This document shows, in pieces, positions 7,301 to 13,689 of a DNA stretch of 13,689 nt. The notes beneath the pieces are model-generated. The model saw only the letters and a list, made by a program, of their open reading frames with translations. It was not told the origin of the DNA and did not search any database. A program made the position numbers and the translations under genes. The first letter of the stretch is position 1. Every line of letters begins with the position of its first letter. This DNA is from DAOUCP01 sp034432155 (GTDB lineage Bacteria > Chloroflexota > Anaerolineae > Epilineales > Epilineaceae): the NCBI GenBank assembly GCA_034432155.1, contig DAOUCP010000004.1, positions 1 to 13,689 of the forward strand, in the 5' to 3' direction.

Positions 7301-7854
7301 AACTCGAACCAGCCGTCGATGGCGCGCAAGGTCTGCCACGGACTCGCCTCCAGGTAAGCGCTGGTCTCTTTCCAGGCGTTGTCGGCCAGACCGGCGAAGC
7401 TGATCAAGGCATGCCAGTGGGGTTGGGGGGCGTACCCGTAGTCCAGGCGGTGGCTGATACGCGGCCAGCAGTAGGCGCGACTCGCCGACCAGCGATAGCA
7501 GTTCGTTTCTTCGACAACGTCGCGATAGCGGATGGTCAGGACGGCGTTCGTGTACGGTACCCCGTGGCGGAGCGGCAGAGCGCCCGGCGCAAGACGGAAC
7601 AGGAAGCCTCGCGCCTCGTTCAGGCTGCGGTAGGTGATGCCGTCCGCGACCTGGCGCTCCGAGAGCCCGGCTCCCTCCTCGAGGTAGGCGCCAGCGGCGG
7701 GATCGGTGTCGCTGTCGGCGCCGACATCGAGCACGATGGCCATCGGAAGAAGCATCGGCGAGCTCGGGGTGCTGGCGCCCGCCGGTCCGCCGGCCGCGGC
7801 GCTGCCACCGGCCGCTGCGGCGAGGAGGATGAGCAAGCAAACGTTACGGCCCAT
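4354..7854 (-). CDS. exported GH123/DUF4091-like hydrolase with internal LamG-type domain
   Basis: The product is 1166 residues with a Sec-type signal peptide (hydrophobic ~5-21, likely cleavage near Ala-rich 22-28, no lipobox Cys). Residues ~80-400 are beta-rich N-terminal modules, ending in a PPGTYVGRIGVE-type sandwich like those before GH123/DUF4091 barrels. Barrel-like sequence starts near 410 (LRDMADHDINPIIYLD), and D534-E535-P536 (codons 6247-6255) matches the acidic pair expected for GH123 catalysis. A LamG/concanavalin-type domain follows at ~605-800 (GYWDFD ... GMDRWYHILWVY ... LYVNGLP ... GEMDDIVLLHRPLS), then another beta region (~810-905). The barrel pattern resumes at ~955-1060, ending with WEDR...ECLREGIEDSRL, close to the C-terminal signature of DUF4091. 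A secreted or surface glycan hydrolase is the likely role; substrate unknown. GGAGG sits 7 bases before the ATG at 7854. It is 92 bases after the radical SAM gene. Confidence 0.72.
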   Translation of the reverse strand: MGRNVCLLILLAAAAGGSAAAGGPAGASTPSSPMLLPMAIVLDVGADSDTDPAAGAYLEEGAGLSERQVADGITYRSLNEARGFLFRLAPGALPLRHGVPYTNAVLTIRYRDVVEETNCYRWSASRAYCWPRISHRLDYGYAPQPHWHALISFAGLADNAWKETSAYLEASPWQTLRAIDGWFEFQLTYPDQLGDYQPLPIDRIELRFVAADEFERLREADRAARTLTRRDYVESRTWTARPGDPPFVLYARNRLQRIFPNSVPERSERVHALEVAEVAGEAEPVSFAIYALQDLEAVQVHVSDLRGPGGTIGQDRIHVQRVGVVDKRWAYSTDGYYGANPWILLDGTPFAQRAGTSQQLWITIQTPAEAPPGTYVGRIGVEPANAPSAELDLRLTLLSVALEPPDAQPFLYHSPYLPGKYFATDRLVALRDMADHDINPIIYLDASIDLTTFDVDVGDIDQELAELHALGILPREPRVGIIDNAYTLFRRLCPGVVEFGAPCPQFDEVYRGALRAYRAAFAPYDVEPLFTFRDEPGSDPERRRPSNYLNRLTQEIGLRTWVTYYPDCERPLAGHSFSLDELAGAVARASLPVAEDPQLVGYWDFDADAVDRSVYHHAGLLEGGATVADGVLRLPDEQSAMRVPHAPSLVLTDTLTIGFWFKPLACSTAYARHPFAKWSGTSDANYVFYFFGSYDGRNPEYAGRLGWYANAGGVWSAVSATATLDCEAGMDRWYHILWVYEAARGATLYVNGLPFPGSGRGNLAANAQPLRIGGFRGEMDDIVLLHRPLSAAETLAFAQAINRGYPQEQTARLTATVTPAISETLTLAIADEVRLPAELESHKSLWLDGRLVWTADALPHAYQLVPIALPPSSLGRPVAIELRIVNGHSRREQLQVDFVEDTWRHAEWVYSTSPESHWQHSFVPDPAGTLGPMDPYLDDRVYAMRYVSATERERTWEAGDSFSFYTTYPATQPVPLNNRFLNGIYGSALGAEGIYVYAYGDSGPQPWDDCEAGVYERLGTDVGRRSQNNYQLALPSWEDRMFDTLAFECLREGIEDSRLIATLKRAIAEHPGPLADEAAGYLGDILARPSTEYWPRYMRFDASQPIEWYADRSREILSDLAGDPLDYGFFDRFRGRMLDYILRLTAGGRLGPLYLPLALGDRELAR

Positions 7855-7885
7855 GTTCTTCCTCCGTTGTAGCGTGTCGCGATCT

Positions 7886-7897
7886 ACCGGATCCGGT
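7886..7897. promoter_or_regulatory. perfect 12-bp palindrome in the hydrolase leader
   Basis: ACCGGATCCGGT is a perfect inverted repeat located 32 bases upstream of the hydrolase start codon, between the stem-loop at 7914-7945 and the ribosome-binding site. It could be an operator half of a regulated internal promoter or an RNA stem. No clear -10/-35 pair is visible around it. Confidence 0.3.
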
Positions 7898-7913
7898 CAC
7901 CTCTTCTGCCCGC

Positions 7914-7945
7914 CTCGCCTCCAGCAATCCGCTGGGGCTGGCGAG
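7914..7945 (-). promoter_or_regulatory. intercistronic stem-loop after the radical SAM gene
   Basis: Right after the radical SAM stop codon the minus strand forms CTCGCC ... CCAGC-GGATT-GCTGG ... GGCGAG: an inner 5-bp stem with a 5-base loop and an outer 6-bp stem, joined by a 4-by-1 internal loop. No T-run follows, so it is more like an mRNA-processing or stabilising hairpin, or a weak attenuator, than a terminator. Confidence 0.5.
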
Positions 7946-7946
7946 C

Positions 7947-9734
7947 TCACTCCACTGTGGCGCTTCCCGGCCCGGCGCTGCGGAGCGCGCTCTGCAGGCG
8001 CCGGCCGACGGACACCGCTGCTTCCGCGGCCAGCAGTCGAGCTACCGTCAGGTAGCGAATGCCAGGTCCGCGCACGGCAAGGTTCAGCTCACGCTTGTCA
8101 CACACCGTCGACATGTTCAGGCGATCGATCAAGGGCTTCCATTCCGCCAGGCGCCGCTCGCGCTCGGCGGGTGTCGCCCGGGTCACCAAGCAGTCGATCT
8201 CGCCCATGACGGCCACGGCCTGGTCGATCCGCCGCTCGGTGGCCGTCGCTTGGCTGGCGGTCACCAAGCCATGTTCAGCCTTGAGTTGGTTCATTCGCCG
8301 ACCCGCTGCGTAGGTGACGGCCACCAGTTCGTCGCGGCTCAACCAGCGGGTCTCGTAGTTGAGCACCCACTTCCAACTCGGCGCCACCAGCCGGCGCCGA
8401 TGCTCCTCCAGGGTACGCGCCAAGAGTCGGTAGCCGTGACGTTGGGGCTCGGCAAAGGCGCGACTGCCGGGGTCTAGGAAGGGCGCCAACGGTGAGATGA
8501 AGGGCGCCAGCCGACCGTCGCCGCCGAAGCGACGCAGCAGTGCTGCCGCGTAATCCACCGTCGCCATCACCGACTCTGGCGTTTGCTTCGGCAGTCCAAT
8601 CATGAAGAACACATCCACGCGTCGGGCACCGGCGTCCAGCGCCGCGGCGATCGTCCGCTCCATGGGTTCGTTGTCGTACGGCTTTCCGAAGGCGCGCCGG
8701 ATGGCCGGGTCGTGGCTTTCCAGCGACACTTCCAGCGTGAAGTCGGAAAACGTTCCGCTGACTTGCCGCAGGAATCCATCTGTGGCCGGGGCGAACAGCT
8801 CCACGATGACCGGACGGCGGAAACCGCCCATGGCTGCCAGGAAGCGCTGCGCGTAGTCGTGACCGGCCTGGCGCAGGTCGCCCAACACGAACACCGGTCC
8901 CCGGCTGATCGCCGAGGCGCGCTGCACGTCCTGCGCTAAGCGCTCGGGGCTCCGAAAAGCGGGCCGGCTTCGCCCGTGCACCAGGCGGAACGCACTTGCG
9001 GAGCCGCCGCAAGTCACGCACTCCTTGGTGCACCCTCGGCATGTCAGGGCGGCCATGATCGGGTAGTCCAACCAGTCCTTGAAGGGGACGTAGCTGCGCA
9101 CGTCCAGGTCGCGGGCCGCCGCGCGCAGCACGTAGCGGTAGTCGAGCATCACGTGGTCCAGATCGGCTGGGCAGTAGCCGATCGGGTTATGCCGCACCGA
9201 GCCGTCCCGCTCCCGCCAGGACAGGTTGGGGATGCCGGCCAGACCGATGGCTGCTCTGCCGGTCAACGAGGCCATCAGCATCCGCAATGGCTCTTCGGTC
9301 GAATCGCCGCGAATCACATAGTCCACATAAGGCAGACGGAGAATCTCATCGGCGTAGAAGCTGGCCGAGAAGCCGCCCAGGATGACCGGAATCTTGGGCT
9401 GGAGAGTCTTCAGCCGCTCGGCGATCGCCAGTGCACCATGGGCGTGCGGCAGCCAATGGAGGTCGAGGCCGAAGGCCGCAGGCGCGAGGGAGCGCAAGCA
9501 GGCCTCGACATCGAAATCCGGCTGGTGCAGCATGCGCACCGCCAGGTTGACGATGCGCACCCGAAAGCCGTGCCGTTCCAGGTACTCGGCCAGGGTGGTG
9601 AAGCCGATGGGATACATCTCGAACACCGGCGTCGATGGCACGAGATCGCTCACCGGGCCGTGCAGGATCGACTGCTGCCGAAAGTCGTAGACGCTCGGTG
9701 CGTGCAACAGCACCAGGTCAGGCGATGGCGACAT
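7947..9734 (-). CDS. B12-binding-type radical SAM protein (Ta0216-like)
   Basis: The product is 595 residues and cytosolic. Residues ~5-160 form a Rossmann-like cobalamin-binding-type domain (DLVLLHAPSVYDF, then PTGF-like YPIGFTTLAEYLERHGFRVRIVNL, and VILGGFSASFY at ~117-127). The radical SAM core begins at ~225 with CTKECVTC: C235, C239 and C242 fit CxxxCxxC for the 4Fe-4S cluster, with an extra C232 before it. Residues ~370-395 (FFMIGLPKQTPES) are the usual late radical SAM strand and loop. The N-terminal pattern recalls the B12/radical SAM family named for Ta0216, whose substrate is not known. No classic DxHxxG cobalamin motif is seen. The ATG at 9734 is preferred over a TTG at 9773 because GAGGA precedes it and similarity begins at once. 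It starts 46 bases after the protease gene and 92 bases before the hydrolase, so an operon is likely. Substrate cannot be inferred. Confidence 0.85.
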   Translation of the reverse strand: MSPSPDLVLLHAPSVYDFRQQSILHGPVSDLVPSTPVFEMYPIGFTTLAEYLERHGFRVRIVNLAVRMLHQPDFDVEACLRSLAPAAFGLDLHWLPHAHGALAIAERLKTLQPKIPVILGGFSASFYADEILRLPYVDYVIRGDSTEEPLRMLMASLTGRAAIGLAGIPNLSWRERDGSVRHNPIGYCPADLDHVMLDYRYVLRAAARDLDVRSYVPFKDWLDYPIMAALTCRGCTKECVTCGGSASAFRLVHGRSRPAFRSPERLAQDVQRASAISRGPVFVLGDLRQAGHDYAQRFLAAMGGFRRPVIVELFAPATDGFLRQVSGTFSDFTLEVSLESHDPAIRRAFGKPYDNEPMERTIAAALDAGARRVDVFFMIGLPKQTPESVMATVDYAAALLRRFGGDGRLAPFISPLAPFLDPGSRAFAEPQRHGYRLLARTLEEHRRRLVAPSWKWVLNYETRWLSRDELVAVTYAAGRRMNQLKAEHGLVTASQATATERRIDQAVAVMGEIDCLVTRATPAERERRLAEWKPLIDRLNMSTVCDKRELNLAVRGPGIRYLTVARLLAAEAAVSVGRRLQSALRSAGPGSATVE

Positions 9735-9780
9735 CCGTCGGTTTCCTCGTTTCCTGGGATCGCTCAGGCCCAAGGCCCCG

Positions 9781-12700
9781 CTACGGCTCGACCGATCGGC
9801 TCAAGCGGGGCAACGCCAGGCGGTGCGGCGGCTGGGCGTACCACGTCACCGGAATGCGCACCACCGCCTCGCTCGAGCCGGTGCCGATGGCCAGCACACC
9901 GTGCAGCGGTCCGACGGCCGCAGATCCGCTCGCGGCGCACATCCGGATGACCAGCGGCTCACCGGCGGCTAAGGTGGAGGGCGTTGCGCCCTCGAGATGC
10001 AGCCCCCGACCATAGGCGACCTCCGCGACCAGGTCGAACTCGGTCCCCGTCGCCGGCACCGATTGCGGCATGACCCCGATCACGTAGTCGCCAGGTGGCC
10101 GGATGCCAGGCAGCGACATGGTCTGGCGGTTCGCTTCATCCAGCGAGAGGCCCAGCAGCTCGTCGTCGGCCGGCTTCCCGTCGGCGTTCGCGTCATACCA
10201 GATGGCGAGGACCAACTGGGTGTCGGGAGGGCTGGCCAGCGTCAGGTCGAACCGGGCCGCTGGCTCCGGAAGGGTGAGGGTGCGGGTGAGCATCTCATCG
10301 GGCCCAATCCGGCCCCCGGCCCATCGCCAAGGTTCCGCCAGACCGGCCGCCACCAGGCCCAGTTGCGGCAGGTCGAGCTGCGAAATCACACGGACATCGC
10401 GGCAGGTATCGCCAAACAGCGTCACAGGGGCCGGCGACACCTGGATCGAGCTCACTGTCGTCTCGAACGGCAGCTCGTGAATCGCCCCACTGGAGCGCAC
10501 ATTGTGCAACATGACTTCGTGCAGGCCGCCTCGGGCTGCGGCCGCTAGCCAGTCCTCGTCGCCACCGCTCGACGTGCCGCGCAGCCAGGTGCCTTGGCCC
10601 CGGTAGCCAGAGGCGCTCTGGGCCACACGCTCCAAGCGGTAGGGCCCGTACCACTCCGGGTCCGACCAGTCGTCGGCCCGATTCTCTGGCTGCCGGGGGT
10701 CGCTGAAGCGATCGCTCGTCGGTCCCCACAGGCTGGTGTCGATGTCGGACAATGCCGGGACCCGGTCCTGCCAGCGCGTCCGAAGGAGCCAGAAGGTGCC
10801 GGGGTCGGGCGTGTCCGCGTCCAGGAAGAAGAAGCGCCAGTCGCCCGTTTCCATTCGCCACACCCGGTCCTGGAGGCCAGCGACGGCACCGTTGTCGTAT
10901 GGCAGGCGGTCGGCCCTGGCCGCCGCTCCGCCCAGAGTCAGGAAGCCCTGCCAGTGACAGCGGGCGGCCACGTTGACGTTCACCGGGATGGTCAGCCGGC
11001 GTTGGAGGAGCTCGTAGCCGCCGCCGCTTGGCAGACGCATGTCGTCCGGTGCGCGATCGTAATCGACAAAGATGGCGCCCTCGTGCGCTCCTGGCGCCGT
11101 GTCGGCGGGCACGCGCAGCGCGACTGCCAGCGGCGTCGCCTGCTGGGCCGGCAGGCGCATGGCGCCCCTGGGGAGGTTGAGCCAGCTCCAGTCCTCGTAG
11201 CGGTAGAAGTTCAGTCGGAACTGGATCCGCAGTTGCGGCGTCAACGGCGTTCGTCCCAGGCAGGTGGCCGGGTCCTGCTCGTTCTGGCATTCCATCGGTC
11301 CATGCCACACGCCAAGGTACAGCCCTGACGACCACCGTTCCAGGGGGTGGTGCATGCTGAGCGCCCAAGTGTTCCCCTCGGCGAAGTCCTCGTCCACCAC
11401 TTCGTATTCGTAGCGGTCCATCTCCGCAGTGGACCAAACGACGGCACCCTGCTCGTCAAGTTCGAAGTTCACCGATTTGTTGAGGTTGGCATCTCTCCAT
11501 AGCCGAAGGTTGCGGTTGTGATCGGTATGGCGCAACAAGCGTATCTGGAAGCTGTTCTCCAAAGCCGGGTTGTTGTCGCCGTTCACATCGGCCATTTCCA
11601 TCGGCAGAATGGCGTGCACCACCATGAGTTCCGTGTTCTGAGGGATGAGCGCCTTGTCGATGGCGACCACGTAGTTGGGAATGGACGTGGAGTATTCGGA
11701 TTCGGTGGACAGCTTGGTGTTCAGCGATAGATCTGTGCTACCGATCTGAACCACCCGTCCGGCGCTGATCCGCACGTCGATCGGACTGGCCATGGGATTG
11801 TGGAGCTGCACCGTATCCGACGCCGCTTCGCCGGCGAACAGGATCTTGGCGAATGCCGGCGCCGAGGCGCCCCGGTAGTCACCTGCCGTCCAACTGGGCG
11901 GCATGGCGTAAACACCGTACTGGCCAGCCGCCAGGCGGGCTGCGTCGGCAATGTCGAGCACCCCGGCGCCGCCAGCGAAGCTGTTGTAGCCGGCGAAGCG
12001 CGCACCGGCCATGAGCAGCGCCCGCGCTTCGGCAGCCGTTGGCCAGTTCTCGTGGCGCTCGCGGTATGCCTGGTACAGCACGGCCAGGCCACCGGCCACC
12101 ACGGGGCTCGACCGACTGGTGCCGGCCCAGGGCTGGTTGGCCCAAGCTCCGAACGGGATTGCCATGCCCGCACCGCGGAACGCCGGCAGCACGGAGAGCG
12201 GCAAGGCCCCCCAGCCATCGCTGCCGTTGGCCAGGATGTCGGGTCCGCCGCGGCCATTGGCAGTCGGGCCGCGGTTAGAGAAGCTGACCACGTCCCCGAA
12301 GGTGATCTGATTCGTATCGGTGATCGACAGGGTGCTCGATGCGCCGTGCTGGCTCGAAGCCCCGACCATGATGGCCATGGCCGGTGCCGGCGCGGTCAGA
12401 GTGCCGTAGCCCGGCGCACCGTTGCCCGTCGACTTCACCCAGGATAGAGCGGGCGCAAAGCGCCGGAGGTAGTGATCCACAAGGCGGCCATCTAACTCCC
12501 AGCCATCTTCGTCTACGTTGGAGAAGCCGTAGCTGTTGGAGGCGATCTGAATGTCGTCGTCGTTCCGCGCTGGATCATGACCGAAGACCACATAGCGCCA
12601 GGCAGTGGCCATGCCCAGGAAACCGCTGTAAGCGTCACCCACCGCCACCACCGCTGCCTCCGGCGCCATGCCGGGGTTGATGATCGCCGGCCTGCCGGAC

Positions 12701-13689
12701 TCCAGGTCTCGATAGGCGGGCGCCCAAGGCGGCGGACCCAAGCGCCCGCGCGAGGCGATGTTGGAGGCGCAAAGGGTGCCGTGGATACCGTTGTCCACCA
12801 AGAGGCCGAGCAGGCTGCCGGCGGCGGGTACTTCGTCCTCAACACCCCACAAGTAGCCGCCGGGAATCGGCAACCGCCCGTCGGCAAGGTAGTACAAGAG
12901 ACCACCCGATAGATCGGCGGTGCCGTCACCATTCAAATCGTGGGTCGAGAGCGGGCTGGCCTTGGTGACCGCCTTTTCATCTCGGAAATCGTGGTCCTTG
13001 TCCAGGTCAACGTACACGGTGTCGTAGCGTCCCGGCACTTCGGGGTCAAGGAGCAACACGCCGGCATACTCGGTGGGCTCGGGACCGTCGGCGGGGGTCA
13101 CGGGGTAGCCAACCACCGGTCGCTTCTTCACGGGTAACGGTGTGGCCTGCCTGATCGGGTCGTACGGCGCGGCATGACTGGGCGACCGCGGGATGCGTGC
13201 CAGGAACGTGTCGGGATGATGCCCATAGCGCGCGCGGCCACTGGCCGATACGGGCAACTGGTACTCGACGCAGTGGTCTGCCAGTTGTGCCGTGCCGTCC
13301 GCCAAGCGCATGAGGGGCCGGAAGCATGCCCCGGCGGCGGTCGGATCGTCGGGCAAAGGCTCGGTGGCCGTCTCCTGGTAAGGTTCCAAGAGACTCACCT
13401 GGCCGCGACGCAACCCCTCATGGTCGCCGGTCAGCTTGTGGGCGACAACGAAGGCGTAGGCGGCGCTCGGATCGTAGACCTGTGGCCAGCCCGCATAGGG
13501 GTGGCCCTCGGGTAGCACGGCCCAGGCTGCCTGCAAGTCCTGGTGGCCGAAGTCCACGCCGGTGTCCAGCACCGCCACCCGCACTCCCTGACCCCGCCAG
13601 CCTGCCGCCCAGGCATCCGCCGCCCGGTGGCCATCCGCCGCATCGTGCCAGCCAGCGAGCAGGACTCCGCTGGTGCGGGGCGCTCGGGA
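9781..13689 (-). CDS. large subtilisin-like (S8) serine protease, N-terminus outside the window
   Basis: The frame is open to the edge at 13689, giving 1302 visible residues; upstream codons read WAAGWRGQGVRVAVLDTG, so the GTG at 13582-13584 is an internal Val. The catalytic Asp is in VAVLDTGVD (13564-13566), His in DNGIHGT (12781-12783), the oxyanion Asn in STGNGAPG (12421-12423) and Ser in AGTSRSSP (12115-12117), so the triad is complete. About 260 residues lie between Asp and His, far more than in subtilisin, recalling tripeptidyl-peptidase II and archaeal S8 enzymes. That insert contains DxDxDxD (codons ~12986-13008) and a DLNGDGTAD calcium-type loop. After Ser come ~770 residues of beta-rich C-terminal domains with more Asp/Asn loops (DVNGDNN, DANADGKPADDE). 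No C-terminal anchor is visible. A signal peptide, expected for such enzymes, would lie outside the window. It is first in a run with the radical SAM and hydrolase genes. Confidence 0.9.
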   Translation of the reverse strand, partial: SRAPRTSGVLLAGWHDAADGHRAADAWAAGWRGQGVRVAVLDTGVDFGHQDLQAAWAVLPEGHPYAGWPQVYDPSAAYAFVVAHKLTGDHEGLRRGQVSLLEPYQETATEPLPDDPTAAGACFRPLMRLADGTAQLADHCVEYQLPVSASGRARYGHHPDTFLARIPRSPSHAAPYDPIRQATPLPVKKRPVVGYPVTPADGPEPTEYAGVLLLDPEVPGRYDTVYVDLDKDHDFRDEKAVTKASPLSTHDLNGDGTADLSGGLLYYLADGRLPIPGGYLWGVEDEVPAAGSLLGLLVDNGIHGTLCASNIASRGRLGPPPWAPAYRDLESGRPAIINPGMAPEAAVVAVGDAYSGFLGMATAWRYVVFGHDPARNDDDIQIASNSYGFSNVDEDGWELDGRLVDHYLRRFAPALSWVKSTGNGAPGYGTLTAPAPAMAIMVGASSQHGASSTLSITDTNQITFGDVVSFSNRGPTANGRGGPDILANGSDGWGALPLSVLPAFRGAGMAIPFGAWANQPWAGTSRSSPVVAGGLAVLYQAYRERHENWPTAAEARALLMAGARFAGYNSFAGGAGVLDIADAARLAAGQYGVYAMPPSWTAGDYRGASAPAFAKILFAGEAASDTVQLHNPMASPIDVRISAGRVVQIGSTDLSLNTKLSTESEYSTSIPNYVVAIDKALIPQNTELMVVHAILPMEMADVNGDNNPALENSFQIRLLRHTDHNRNLRLWRDANLNKSVNFELDEQGAVVWSTAEMDRYEYEVVDEDFAEGNTWALSMHHPLERWSSGLYLGVWHGPMECQNEQDPATCLGRTPLTPQLRIQFRLNFYRYEDWSWLNLPRGAMRLPAQQATPLAVALRVPADTAPGAHEGAIFVDYDRAPDDMRLPSGGGYELLQRRLTIPVNVNVAARCHWQGFLTLGGAAARADRLPYDNGAVAGLQDRVWRMETGDWRFFFLDADTPDPGTFWLLRTRWQDRVPALSDIDTSLWGPTSDRFSDPRQPENRADDWSDPEWYGPYRLERVAQSASGYRGQGTWLRGTSSGGDEDWLAAAARGGLHEVMLHNVRSSGAIHELPFETTVSSIQVSPAPVTLFGDTCRDVRVISQLDLPQLGLVAAGLAEPWRWAGGRIGPDEMLTRTLTLPEPAARFDLTLASPPDTQLVLAIWYDANADGKPADDELLGLSLDEANRQTMSLPGIRPPGDYVIGVMPQSVPATGTEFDLVAEVAYGRGLHLEGATPSTLAAGEPLVIRMCAASGSAAVGPLHGVLAIGTGSSEAVVRIPVTWYAQPPHRLALPRLSRSVEP

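Noticed and set aside
8976..9950. 324-codon plus-strand open reading frame
   Set aside because: It is antisense to the radical SAM and protease genes and its sequence is rich in Arg, Gln and His without motifs.
10295..11437. 380-codon minus-strand open reading frame in another frame of the protease
   Set aside because: The overlapping protease frame is continuous and domain-like, while this one is Arg/Gly/Pro-rich shadow sequence.
13582..13584. GTG as the protease start codon
   Set aside because: The frame continues upstream to the window edge with typical S8 sequence right before the catalytic Asp motif, so this Val is internal.

Overview
The window is GC-rich bacterial DNA in which every gene I can support reads on the minus strand. 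The combination of gene types suggests a Chloroflexota-like bacterium: a two-domain L25/Ctc ribosomal protein, an AAA-type ATPase fused to an OmpR-type DNA-binding domain, and very large exported proteins. That placement is inference, because there is no rRNA or other marker to fix it.

In transcription order (from high to low coordinates), the window starts inside a very large subtilisin-like (S8) protease whose N-terminus lies beyond base 13689. It is followed 46 bases later by a cobalamin-binding-type radical SAM protein. After a further 92-base gap containing a stem-loop and a perfect palindrome comes a 1166-residue exported protein that looks like a GH123/DUF4091 glycoside-hydrolase barrel interrupted by a LamG-type domain. 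These three are spaced like one operon. Two exported proteins thus flank a cytosolic radical enzyme of unknown substrate.

A 307-base gap without a gene (4047-4353) follows. It holds imperfect GC-rich tandem repeats of period 44 and then the leader of a small YbjN-like protein. After another 269-base gap, which contains a strong sigma70-type promoter, comes an AAA-type ATPase with a C-terminal winged helix. Its Walker A lysine is replaced by asparagine. A family 2 glycosyltransferase follows 40 bases downstream and is probably co-transcribed. Last is rplY (ribosomal protein L25/Ctc) with its own promoter and a probable intrinsic terminator. A further TATACT promoter just beyond that terminator points to another minus-strand gene starting outside the window.

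I see no tRNA, rRNA, CRISPR array, transposase, integrase or attachment site. No clearly new multi-gene system can be proven from the sequence. The best candidates for a closer look are the protease / radical SAM / hydrolase cluster, the LamG insertion inside the hydrolase barrel, and the ATPase-winged-helix protein lacking its P-loop lysine.
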